From Astropecten irregularis (taxonomy: Eukaryota; Echinodermata; Asteroidea; Paxillosida; Astropectinidae), in the NCBI GenBank assembly GCA_963971285.1, contig OZ020254.1:6696001-6760000 (forward strand): a stretch of DNA of 64,000 nucleotides, read 5' to 3'. Position 1 is the stretch's first letter, and each line of letters opens with the position of its first letter. Positions 1 through 11,680 of this stretch are shown piece by piece. The translations under genes and the position numbers were made by a program. Below the pieces are notes generated by a model that worked only from the letters and a program-made list of their open reading frames with translations, had not been told where the DNA came from and did not search any database.

Positions 1-1215
1 GGTGGTAGCTATACGTATGAAGCCTCTGTGGTTGCTGGTAGCTATACGTATGAAGCCTGTGTGTGGTTGGTGGTAGCTATACGTGTGAAGCCTCTGTGGT
101 TGCTGGTAGCTATACGTATGAAGCCTGTGTGTGGTTGGTGGTAGCTATACGTATGAAGCCTGTGTGTGGTTGGTGGTAGCTATACGTATGAAGCCTCTGT
201 GGTTGCTGGTAGCTATACGTATGAAGCCTGTGTGTGGTTGGTGGTAGCTATACGTGTGAAGCCATGTGTGTGGTTGATGGTATAGCTATACCTATGAAGC
301 CTGTGTGTGGTCGGTGGTAGCTATACGTATATACTAGCCTGTCTGTGGTTGCTGGTATAGCTATACCTATGAAGCCTGTGCGTGGTTGGTGGTAGCTCAT
401 ACCTAGAAGCCTGTGTGTGGTTGATGGTAGCTATACCTCACGGAAGCCCGTGTGTGATTGATGGTAGCTATACCTATGAAGCCTGTATGTGGCTGGTGGT
501 ATAGCTACATATATACGTATGAAGCCTGTGTGTGATTGTTGGTAGCTATACGTATGAAGCTTGTGTGTGATTGATGGTAGCTATACGTATGAAGCTTGTA
601 TGTGATTGATGATAGATATACGTATGAAGCTTGTGTATGATTGATGATAGATATACGTATGAAGCTTGTATGTGATTGATGATAGATATACGTATGAAGC
701 TTGTATGTGATTGATGATAGATATACGTATGAAGCTTGTATGTGATTGATGATAGATATACGTATGAAGCTTGTGTATGATTGATGATATATATACGCAT
801 GAAGCTTGTATGTGATTGATGATAGATATACGTATGAAGCTTGTGTATGATTGATGATAGATATACGTATGAAGCTTGTATGTGATTGATGATAGATATA
901 CGTATGAAGCTTGTATGTGATTGATGATAGATATACGTATGAAGCTTGTATGTGATTGATGATAGATATACGTATGAATTAAGCTTGTGTATGATTGATG
1001 ATAGATATACGTATGAAGCTTGTCTGTGATTGATGGTAGATATACGACTATGAAGCTTGTCTGTGATTGATGGTAGATAGACGTATGTAGCTTGTCTGTG
1101 ATTGATGATAGATATACATATGAAGCTCGTGTATGATTGATGATAGATATACGTATGAAGCTTGTATGTGATTGATGATAGATATACGTATGTGTGATTG
1201 ATGATAGATATACGT
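1..1215. repeat. 35-bp minisatellite (VNTR)
   Basis: About 34 head-to-tail copies of a unit of about 35 bp run from the window edge to 1215. The core is GATAGATATACGTATGAAGC followed by TTGTATGTGATTGAT. The left third uses a diverged form (GGTAGCTATACGTATGAAGC) and includes 33-bp units; the block 600-970 is nearly homogeneous. There are no unique spacers, so it is not a CRISPR array. The array continues off the left edge. Confidence 0.95.
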
Positions 1216-2480
1216 ATTAATAATACTTATAATCTTTCACCAGCTCACGTACATTGACCAACTGGTCCTATCCTAATTAAGTCATGCATATCAAGAGAGG
1301 AACAGTTACTGTATAGGCCTACACCATTTCGCATTAAACCACCGAGATCGCGAGAAAGAGAAGGTAATCTCAATACGAAGGTAAAGTGAGCACGTTCGTG
1401 GTAGAGGGGGGCTCAGGTTGAACGAACGCTGGGCTCAACGATGGAAGGACGTTATAGCGTGCCAAGGCTACCCACTTAGGAGGATTTTTGAAGGGCGTCC
1501 GTGCTTATCAGAGCGGGGGCCCCGGCGGCGGCCAAAAGTCGATCGGCACGGTGCCTCGCCCGTTTTTGTTGGCTCGGCCGGCCTGCCGATACGAAGAAAC
1601 GCCATGTGTAACATTTGGCGGAAAATGAGTACAGACCTCTTATGATGAAACCATCACAGGCCCGTTTCATTTTCACAATTCGCTGGACTTCCTCTGAAGT
1701 GCCGTGCTCACGCCAGAAGACACGGCTTTTCTTTGCATGTGGAACGCTTAGGACTACTGCCTTAGGAAGCAAAACCTAACGGATTCCAATTCTTTCTATC
1801 TCTTCGCTTGTTTTCTAAATGTAGACCACCACAGGCTAGCTTCACCCGTTTTAGAGACCAATTTACCCCGCCATTTCATCCTGAACCTGGTTCGAATTGG
1901 CGGGACACGTTTGTCGAGAATCGTGATAGATATTGCATCCCACCAACCATCATGATAGCAACCTCTAAAAGTGTAGTCTAGCATGGAGTCATCATCCCCG
2001 AGTCACTCCCAGCTGATCGTCTACATTGTATAATCCCCGGCCCAAAGAAAACGCGGGATATTTTTCTTAACACACAATGTTTTCGTCTTGTGAAAACAGC
2101 GGCACACTGGGGACTCTTTTTTTTTCATTCTTCTTATTCTTCAGGTGGGCTGTTTTGCCAACTCCTAACAAAATCGAGATGTCCCCTCGACCACGTTATA
2201 GGCCTACGTGTAAATAGACTTCGAAGGTTAACCCAGTACTCGATTGAGAGCCATGGGAGGCACATGCCTTCGTTATCATAGAGTGACATTTCAATCACAG
2301 ATACCGAGGAAACGGTTAACGATTTCCCTTCCCTATGCATCTCCGTTGAATTCCAGTTGCAGAATAAACTCCATTCCATTAGAAACAATATTTTGCCTTG
2401 CCCTCTTCCCATTATTAAGACCCAACTACACCAAGAGTCACACACGTAATACACTGCTACAAACCATCTACAATAATGAC
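1216..2480. other. Unannotated gene-poor sequence
   Basis: No convincing exon was found. A GC-rich patch at about 1490-1600 has overlapping short ORFs on both strands with no recognisable product. It might be a CpG-rich regulatory patch, but nothing in the sequence decides this. Confidence 0.4.
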
Positions 2481-2499
2481 CTGAAATATATTATCATAA

Positions 2500-2626
2500 A
2501 ATGTTTGGAGTTAAGAGGGCCCGACGTTTCCATCCTACGACATGATTTTTCTCAAAGCCTTTCCATGTGATGAAGATCTTTTCATAGGATCGAAACGTCA
2601 GGCCCTCCTAATTCCAAGCACAGGTA
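2500..2626. repeat. Foldback MITE (GGAGTTAAGAGGGCC termini)
   Basis: An imperfect inverted repeat: TTGGAGTTAAGAGGGCC near 2505 faces GGCCCTCCTAATTCCAAGC near 2607. A related end recurs in EDRF1 intron 5 near 22710 (TTGGAGTTAGGAGGGCC), so it is a dispersed family. No coding capacity. Confidence 0.6.
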
Positions 2627-2639
2627 CAGATGTATATAC

Positions 2640-5050
2640 CTACATCACAAAATTCCAGGACATTTTGAAAATCAGTCAATCAAAATAACTTATTGAGTAC
2701 ACACAACTAAACTCCCAAATGTTCAAACTCGTAAATTTAACACATAAAATGTAAGCAGTACTGTCTGGTGCTCCGGCCTGCTCTTACAACATTATATGAA
2801 ACTTATTTAGTAGTATTGCATTGGAAAAGTTGAAGGCTTATGAAATCTTCCGAATTTAATTTGGTAGTTTTGCCTTGGTAGTAAGTTGATCAGTGCAAAA
2901 CGGACCTGAATCTTTACACTTTTTTTCGCCATGATTACGATAGCATTAGTTATTTGTCACTAGGCCAAATCCATCCATTGCTAAGTTAAGCTCTTTCGAA
3001 ATAGATTATTAAATGGTCACATTGTTTATTTTTGAAATAATGTACAACATTGAATAGGTTTTTGCCCCAAAAATGCGAGCGAACTGAATCAATTAAAAGA
3101 TGCAACCCTGTCAATTTGTCATCAGACCATCAGGGCTTGCGTGACCAACCAAGTAAGCCATGCATATATAGTAGCATGTCCAGTCTTAATCCTAATCAAC
3201 AATCTCATTTATTTCATGTCTTTCGCACGAGAGCCTATAGAATGACAGCCGCCAATTACCTCCGGTATGGAGAGTTTCAGTTTTGCATTGCGGCCTATAA
3301 CGGTAGGAAATTGCGTGCAAAGGAGCAGAACCAAACTAGCTGATGTAACTATAGGAAGCCATTGAAGTTCCGACGTGATGGTCGATGTTGTTGTATACAC
3401 AGGGCACAGGCAGGGTCATTTTTCTTGGGACGGTTGGGACCCGCTTGCAGGACTTGCCGAACACATCACAGATCGGAGATGATCGGTTTTGATTTTGGTA
3501 AACTAACGACTCCCTCCACTACATCAAATGAGGGCAGAGCCAGAGATGACCAAGTACCGGGAGGCCTACCGTGACTATAGGAATCCCTTGATTTGATTTG
3601 AGATGTCAGTGCGATTGTGCGTTTCACTGTTTGGGAAAAAATAATAATAAGGTGACTGAATTATGATTGCATATGAATGATAGTTTTCTATGAATAACCC
3701 CACTGGTATCCAAATTTAAGTAAACATTTTGGGATGTACCGAATTCTGCTAAAAGTTAACTTAAACGATGGACTTGATCTGAACATGGAGGTAGAAATAA
3801 CATCCATGATCTGAAAGAATATCAGCGAGCAAGCTGGCCTTAACGCACGCCCAGGCTTTCCAGCAAATCAAAATCAATGTCAGATATCGGACATCCCCTC
3901 CCACCCCTCCTCGCCACATACACGAGCACGAGGCTCGTTAGCACCGAGGAAATGTTTGAGGAAATTCCGTGTGGTGTTGGATACAAGTCATAGATAAAGT
4001 TGCATGGAAAGACAACCTCCTTAAATGCACACAATGCCGCCTGTAGTTGCATAGACTTGCTGAATCTCGCCAGAACATTGCCTCGGGGTACACAGCTCCC
4101 CCTTTCCCATGCACTCAAAGTAAAGTAAACAGGGCCCCGCTAGATCCCTCTATTCAAACCTGACCGGTCTATGGAGCCGGTTCTGGCAAGTCGCCGACCG
4201 ACTATACCTGGATCCGGACCCCTCTTCTTCTATACTATGCCGCCCGGTGCGAGCTTCTATTCTTCTCCGGTGTATGTTGTCCCTTTTCTTGGCCATCACA
4301 TGCTAAGGCCCGGTGTTAATGCCCGACTCCGTGCGTGCAAGGGCGCTGACTATTTGACTTAGTGACAATGCCGTGCAAGGATGAAACCTCATCCCTGCTC
4401 GTGACACGGGTCCTAATACCCAAAGCAGAACCCAGAGATCTGCTGTCTCGATGCCGTTGCCAAGGATCAGATGTGGTGGCTGACTGATGATGGAACGATC
4501 CTTTCTGCACATAGTGACCCAAAGGAAATTCGTAGCCAGGGCGTATAATCACAGTCATGAATAGGCCCAATAGCACTGTATACATGAATCAATTTAAGCC
4601 CAATGGCAGTTAACCCACTCAAAATGAATGCATTTTAGTCTTTTTCGCGCGATCAGAATTTGAATATGGTTTCTGGTAGAACTGTAACATACACTCACAC
4701 TAAGCTTGGAGCTTATTGGATCCTCCGTGCATTACAAGCTACTGTTCAATATTCTTGAACTTGAACGAACCATTTCCATCTCCCATCCGAGGGATGGGGA
4801 CCACACAGACGATAATTAGTGAAGGTAGTGTCTCTGATCCTGAAACTTAATATTAACTTACCAGAAAGAACTGGTAACCCATACATAATCCAAATCAGTC
4901 CTACTTTGGCACAAAGTGATGCATTTTCCCCATTTGAATTAAGTTAACTCTGAAGTTGTGTTTTTGGAGATGGTGCTGTATTCGAGACACATAGGCTTAT
5001 TAATCGCAGTTATATATAAATAGGCAGGTAAATTGACGACAAAGAGTGAA
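2640..5050. other. Intergenic stretch, no gene recognised
   Basis: Short ORFs of 60-97 codons occur on both strands, but none has recognisable domains, splice context or repeat structure. I see no RNA gene in it. Confidence 0.4.
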
Positions 5051-5054
5051 AGCC

Positions 5055-5165
5055 CAATACCCTTTGTGCCCCGATGGGATTCGAACCCGACACCCGAGGT
5101 TTAAAGTCCAGGACAATTCGGCTACTCCGCACGTACGGTCATCTGCGGCACACCCGGTCTTACCA
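5055..5165 (-). repeat. tRNA-derived SINE head (minus strand)
   Basis: Read on the minus strand, the segment has an A-box-like GCGGAGTAGCCGAATTG followed about 40 bp later by a perfect B box GGTTCGAATCC, the layout of a pol III internal promoter of tRNA origin. The acceptor and anticodon stems do not pair well, so this is a SINE fragment rather than a functional tRNA gene. Confidence 0.55.
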
Positions 5166-5748
5166 GTTGGAAGGTGCAAGCATAATAGTTCAGGGAAGAG
5201 TTTGACGTTATACTTAGGACCCATTAATTAGCTTGCCAGGTTGGATTACAGAATTTACCCAAACCTCAGTCCCTTAATTCTTGGGATAAAATATCTAGAC
5301 AGATGAAACCTGCAGGTGAACAAATACTGCAGTCCTTGAGTTGGATTGCTCATCGTCTGTCCTACTATGATAAGCAGTATGAGACCTTAGCCCAGCGTCC
5401 GTCATGTCGTGTATCAGATCAGAGGACTGCCAACCCCTCTAGCTGTATACCTTGGGATACAAGAGACATTTCAGGCTGTTTTGAGAGCTTTTCAGTCCGT
5501 CACGCACATGTTAATTGGTGATTTCTGCAGCTGGGATGCTGTTGTTTGTTTGGTGTTATTGATATTCGGGTCAATGGGGAACTGGCTGATTCTTTACTTT
5601 CCCCGCTTTTTTGGCTTTGCCAAACCAGCATTTTGCAGCTTGCATTTTGCCCTTCGTGCTTCCAAGTCGGTCTTCCTTGAGATGGTTTGTCACGAAACCC
5701 TACCGAACGTAACTCGAGTTACGAAGGATAACCCATCCTATCCTATAC

Positions 5749-6117
5749 TGAAAGGGATGGTACAGAATTGGTAAGACAAAATACACTTCAAGATCACAGA
5801 TTCACATAAAACTTAAACATTATAATGTTGATGATAGGAGAAAACATCCCATGAAATGTTTTTGTCTGAAATGCCATATTCGTTGAGAAATAAATGGAAC
5901 TATTTTCCGATTGGAATAAATCGCTTCGAAGCGTTTTATTATGAACGCATGTGTAAACGGGTTTTCACTATTTTCTCGTGACCCAAATGGCCGATTGACC
6001 TCAAACTTCTACAGGTTTGTCAGTTAAGGTATATGATGTATTACATAATGTGCTTTCACTGTCAGCAACGGTCTTGTCGGAAGTTGTCGCAAAAACCAGT
6101 TCTGTACCATCCCTTTA
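5749..6117. repeat. MITE with AAAGGGATGGTACAG termini
   Basis: AAAGGGATGGTACAGAATTGG at the left faces CCAGTTCTGTACCATCCCTTT at the right, about 370 bp apart. The ends resemble the AAAGGTA-type MITEs found in the gene introns, and the right end runs into TTAA. No ORF of note. Confidence 0.6.
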
Positions 6118-6119
6118 AG

Positions 6120-7300
6120 GCTGCAATGCATCACAAGTGCTACGATTGATAGTAAGTTACGATGAAATCGACTCCAGGACTCCCTATTCTGAGTTTCTAG
6201 ACAAGACGATGGCCATGGGTTACTGAAGGCCAAATGGAAAAACTATTTGAAAGAAACCAGTAGGTTAAGGATGTAGGGCCGTCATCACTCCCAACAATTA
6301 TGCATTCGTGCCCAGAAACCTCCCGAGATAATGGTCGGCTAAAACATAACATCGGAACGGAATATTGTATCTGAAAACACACTCAATACTAAACAACAAA
6401 AAAACATACACAGAAAACTCAGTAATTCTGATCAATATTGCGTGCATGTTATCTGACACAGATTAAAACGTTTAACTTAATAATTAAGAAACAACTTTTT
6501 TACTTTTTCATAAAAAATCACGCAACACCATCCTGAAGAAAAGTAAATGTCATTTCTTTCATAAACTTAAAATATAATATAAATATAAGGCAAAGACGCT
6601 GTTACTTACATAACCTTTCCACACCAGGGACTGTTTACGATGACACCATGTATAACTCGTTTGTGAGAAGGCTGTAATGTCACTAATATACTGTAGCATT
6701 AAAAATTTACTGGCACTATTAACGCACAACCGGAAGTCTTCATGAAGCATTTTCTCCTGAAAAAATTAAGGATTTTTATGAGGTACATTTCACAGCTGAT
6801 AATTCTTGTCTTCCCTATATAGTTTATACCTGGCATCATCATAGTTGAGACATGCCCATTTCAGAACAAAACACCAACCTTCTTGTTGAATGAATACGAA
6901 GAAAACAATAAAAAGATGACAACAAAGGGTAATTGTCATGTTGTTTTTGTTTGCATTTAGCTCAGCCTATGTCCTTAAACTACTCCCATGCCGCAAAATA
7001 AAATCCATATAATCAAACTATTCTGGGTAGAGTGAAATAAACATTGCACTATCGTTTAAATTATTGAATATAATTACCACACTCATTAAGTTATCGTTTA
7101 GCCAAATGTGACCTCCATAAATGTCACATTTTGACTATGAGATACAGGAAGTTTTGGATAAATCACCTTGTGAAGAGTTGTATAGGGCGAGTCAAAAAGA
7201 GGTTGACCGGGATTGGTGATGTTTTTCAAAAGAAACAAATGACACTCAAATTAGCAAGCACTCCTGGTTTCCAGGTAATTAGAAAAAAAAAGGAATTTAA
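6120..7300. other. Intergenic AT-rich stretch
   Basis: No exon, RNA gene or clear inverted repeat recognised. A segment near 6600-6680 shares ACACCATGTATAACTC with the foldback family seen in EDRF1 introns, so it may be an old fragment of it. Confidence 0.35.
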
Positions 7301-7302
7301 AA

Positions 7303-7450
7303 CAAATTGATAATAGCGTTCCGCACTAATGACGTCACACCACGCACGACGCGCACACATACTTCCACACACCACACGTGTGCATGACCACGTTGCAATG
7401 TTTGTCTGAGGTTCGGTGCTATTTTTGCGCAAGTGCGCAGCGCTATTCCT
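7303..7450. repeat. MITE, AGCGCTATT family (copy 1)
   Basis: It begins near AATAGCGTTCCGCACTAAT, continues with ACGTCAC, and ends GCGCAAGTGCGCAGCGCTATT. A second copy with the same ordered blocks, including TTGCAATGTTTGTCTGAG, is in EDRF1 intron 6 (21406-21628), which defines the family. Confidence 0.55.
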
Positions 7451-8079
7451 CAAAGGAGGTTTATTTCAATAAAGGTACTACTTTGGCAAGCTGTCAATGG
7501 TATACTTGACAAAACCAATATCAAGTAAGCATTTTAGCAGTGTAGTACCCTTTGCTACTAAGATTCAGTCAAACATTAACATTCCATGGACAGCTCGCAA
7601 GCAGGAGAGTGTGCTTGTAAAATATATGCTTTACTGAACTTTTGAGTTGTCATTTGTTTGTTTTGAAAAGCATCACCAATCCCAGTCATTTTCATTTTGA
7701 CTGGCCCTGTGGTGGTGGTATTTGCACTGACTCTAAAAACAGAGGAAAATAAAAACACAATAATATTGACATCACACAAGATTAAAAAAAAACCCAGTAG
7801 GCATCAGGACCAAAACATCCAGAGAATCCGCCGTGATTTTGGATATCATTAAAATAATAATCAGATGCCTTTCAACTGCAGATTCATTGAGCAATGAACC
7901 ATATAATAAAAAAAAAATTAATAAATACAATTAAATTTCTCACAATCATTAAGGAAAATGTTGAAATGTATATAAAGGCAGTACAGTATGTTATTATTAT
8001 GAGCTTTCATCTGGGTGATAGCAATATGAACTAGGTTTGTTTTCATTGACGTATTTACCACTGCATACTCAGAGCTTCT

Positions 8080-8250
8080 ATGTCAGTGCATATGAAACAA
8101 ATTATGCACTGGATAAGGTGGGATTCAAACCCACGACCTCCTGTTCGTGTTGTTGAGTCTTGTACTATGACAGGACTTTGTGGGTTCGAATCCCATCACT
8201 TGAGCCAGTGCATGATTTTGTTTTTCATGTGCATTCAAGCATGCAGATAT
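8080..8250. repeat. Inverted pair of tRNA-like B-box segments
   Basis: Two tRNA-like 3' halves face each other. At 8118-8150 the minus strand reads GGTTTGAATCCCACC; at 8181-8200 the plus strand reads GGGTTCGAATCCCATC. Outside these, ATTATGCACTGG faces CCAGTGCATGAT, so the whole is a foldback of about 150 bp. It lies just downstream of the EDRF1 stop codon and may be in its 3' UTR. Confidence 0.55.
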
Positions 8251-8488
8251 GCTGATATACGTCAGTATACACGAATCCGACTTGCGATTCATGTAACTGG
8301 CCCTGCGATATATTAGGTAACGTACACCCTGCATTAAAGAGTGCGGTGGAGCGTAAATTCTTTTGTTGCTAGTGCTACAAAAAAAGGTGGATGGGGACAC
8401 TGCAGTAATGGCAGATGGTATGTCGGATTGGTCTACAGGGAAAGTCTAATAATGCATAAGAACTACCAGGTGGTATGATTGTTTTCAG

Positions 8489-11400
8489 TCACTTAATGCC
8501 TTGGTACAACTGTACCACCTCCTTTAAGATACCAGTCAGTGTCGGTGAGTTTGGAGATTGTCTCCTTGGAGTGGAAGGTGAGGCTGATGGGAGTGTTCTA
8601 CCGAGGGAAGCTGCATACATCTTCTTATAGACTGAGACATACTGCAACCTGTATAAACCGGAGAGAAACAGTTCCATCTACTGACTGACAATGTCTAATA
8701 TGTAATTGATACGACCATCAAAATTACCATAATACTTTGTTTTTGTCAAAGAAATGCAGATTCACGGGCAAAAATATAAAGGAAGACAGTCATCTATGAA
8801 ATTTTCAGTCCCATCATACGGTGCCCGCTCTTTGAGAAAACAGTGAAAAACTCCCACGGTATTTAAAACAAATTTTCAAAATTATTTTTATCTTTAAAGA
8901 TCAAAATTATTTTGGTCATTGGTTTTACTCTTTTCTGAATAAATACAGCATTTCAGGCAGAGGTTTTTCATGGTATGTTTCTAGCATCATCATCTTTATA
9001 CCCTGTAAGTTAAGATTTCTGTTTCTGTTTGCTACCAAATTATGATAGTACCTTTAACTAAAACAAAAAAACTGTCAATGTTACATTTTGATTTACATAT
9101 CTTTCTCAGAACAGAACGTTTTTGAGAATGGTGAGGGATTGAATACTCACCCCTTCTTGTTTGCACTGTGTAGTTTCACTAGATTGAGCAGTACAAACTG
9201 CAGCCTGGATTCCCACATGGACTCCAGCCTCTGCCTTTCGTCCTCCTCGTCCCTGGTCAGCCTATCCTTATTTCTTGACCCCTGACCTTCCACTTTTGAA
9301 CCCTGACCTTTTACAGTATTCCTCCTCTCGCTGCTTTTGCAGCGTGCAGTTGTTTGAACACCAGGCGACCTGGCTGCTGATGTCTGCTCGGGTGCTCTTC
9401 CAATGCCAGTGGGTGTTATTGCCTCTGACCTCGGTGTTGTGGGAATTTCAACAGCCACTGGATGGTCGGGGCTTTCTGATGCTGCCTCAGAGCCTGTGGC
9501 TGCTCTTCTTATGCCAGAGGGTACATTTTCCTCAGTTTTATGGTCCTGTTGCTGAAGACCATCACCGTAACAGCCCTGCACACTCAACTGATCCTTTCCT
9601 TGGTTTCCGGCTCCAGAAACACATACGGATATCTCTGGTGATGCTTGCATTGTCAATTCCTTATCCTTGGATTCACTGGTATCATTACTACCCGATGAGA
9701 AGTCCCCAGCCTCAGGGATATCAGGTGTGTTCAGTATCTCATCAGCAGCATGGTCGGCACTCTGGCCGCTACGAGTCGGAGAAGAGGATTCCGAAGCGTC
9801 TTTGGTCCTCGTTTTATGCAATGTACTCAGTGCATCCTTGCACTGTAACAGGTTCTCCAGGGCTGAGTGTAGCGTCTTGATGCGGGCACTCACACCAGAC
9901 TGACCTACATGCAGATGAAGCAAGAAAAACCAGCACCTGAAAGACATGGTCTGAATGCACGCTTGATATCACCTATGATGATGGGCATATAGATAATTCT
10001 ATCCAAATTAGTGAGATATTTTATCATCAAATAACCACAAAGAAAACTGATTGGATCAAGTTTTAATTATAGAAAATTGAACATAGAAAAAAATGACTGG
10101 AGCAGGATTTGAACCTGCGACCTCTGGAATACCATACTGAGACATGTCTTTAAACGTTCAGCAATACTACAGGAAAAGTGATGATCACCATACATAAGAT
10201 TCTTTTTACAGTACAAATGTTCTTTGCACATTGGATTTGAATAAAAATGATTATCTTGGATAAAACCATACCCCATCATAAGCTACCAACAGCTTTGTCA
10301 GTTTGTTCATTCTGATTTGTCCATAATGACCACAGTTTCCATTTTGTAATATGTGTCCTTTCTATTCAGGTTTGGATCCAGCCCCCTGCAGCCATGTAGA
10401 CATGACAATATGCAGATCCGATCCCAATAGCCACTCAGGCCTGGCAGTAAACACTTACCCACAAACTGGTGCTCTAGGAGGGCTACTTTTTCCAGCAGGA
10501 CCCTCAGCAATTCCGAGGGACGATCCAGCTCCTGAAAGAGTCTGACAGCCTTCTGGTAATGAAGCTCCGACAAGGAACGGGTTTGCTTCTGCTTCTGTTG
10601 AGACGACTGTGAGAAAAAAAAGTCAAAGCCGCGGAATCTGTGACTATGTTTGGACTCTTCAATGAGGATAAAGGTAATGGGAGACTTTGGAGAACCGGTC
10701 TTCAAGTCAACAGGGCACGGGCACGCAATTGTGAGCATGAACGTGTTGTTTTGTGCCTGAGCGTGCCCTGTTGGCCTGAAGACCGGTTCTCCAAAGTCTC
10801 CCATTCCGCAGTAACGTAAGTTACCTTTTAAGTGACTTTGACCTATTCCTTGATCAATCATTCTTGAAAAACTCCAATTTAAACATCCTGTCTTATTGGA
10901 ATCGGCAAGTATACCACGTATGATTCCTTGAAACGCATGCATATATGCAAAAAGAGAGGTAACTTACGCTACAAAATTTCCTAAAACCGTGGAAATGCCC
11001 ATAAAGAGCCTCTGAGATACATTACAGAATATGACACATTTGGGTTTCTTTTTCTTCCTTTTTTGAGACAGAAACATCCAAAGGGAATCACTTACCAGGT
11101 TTCTGTATCCATTGTGATGCATTGAGGCCAGACGATGGTGTATGGTGGCAGCCCTATACTGATAGACGGGCTGCTTGGCTGGTGAGATGTCATCCGCCTC
11201 GCACAGATTCAGAGCCTTGTTCATCAGCTCAGCAATGTCCTTCTCAACCTGAACCAGTCACAGATGAACGAGACATTTTACCAGGTACAGTGGAACGCCA
11301 CTATGACGAACATGCCGGGATGCATAAAGACTGTCTGTTAGTGTTTGTTATAGTGAACAATGTTAAGCAGGCATATACATTGTACACTAAAATTGGGAGC

Positions 11401-11646
11401 CAAGGATGGTGTTCGTTATTTTATTTGTCTTTCCCTCTCTGGAATTTGGTGCAGTTTTGCATTCACAGTCCAATCAAGGCTCCGGCTCCGGCTCCGGCTC
11501 TGCATCCATATACTGAAAATAGAGGTTGTGGATTTTCTTTGGATCTGAAGCTCTGTTTTCCTTTTCAAACCAGAGAATCCACTTCAGAACCGCAGCCAAA
11601 AGCCTCTATTTTGATACCCGTTATTTCAAAATGGTTTCACGAAATG

Positions 11647-11680
<34 letters not shown>

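Noticed and set aside
546..800. 84-aa repetitive ORF on the minus strand
   Set aside because: It is only the translation of the 35-bp repeat, whose three-unit period (105 bp) is a multiple of three.
1..1215. CRISPR-like array of regular repeats
   Set aside because: Units are contiguous tandem copies with no unique spacers, and the genome is eukaryotic. It is a minisatellite.
1490..1610. Possible rRNA or GC-rich gene fragment
   Set aside because: The local GC-rich stretch does not match conserved rRNA segments known to me, and its ORFs have no recognisable motifs.
5055..5165. tRNA gene of Ser/Leu type
   Set aside because: A and B boxes are present but the stems do not fold into a cloverleaf, so it is treated as a SINE head.
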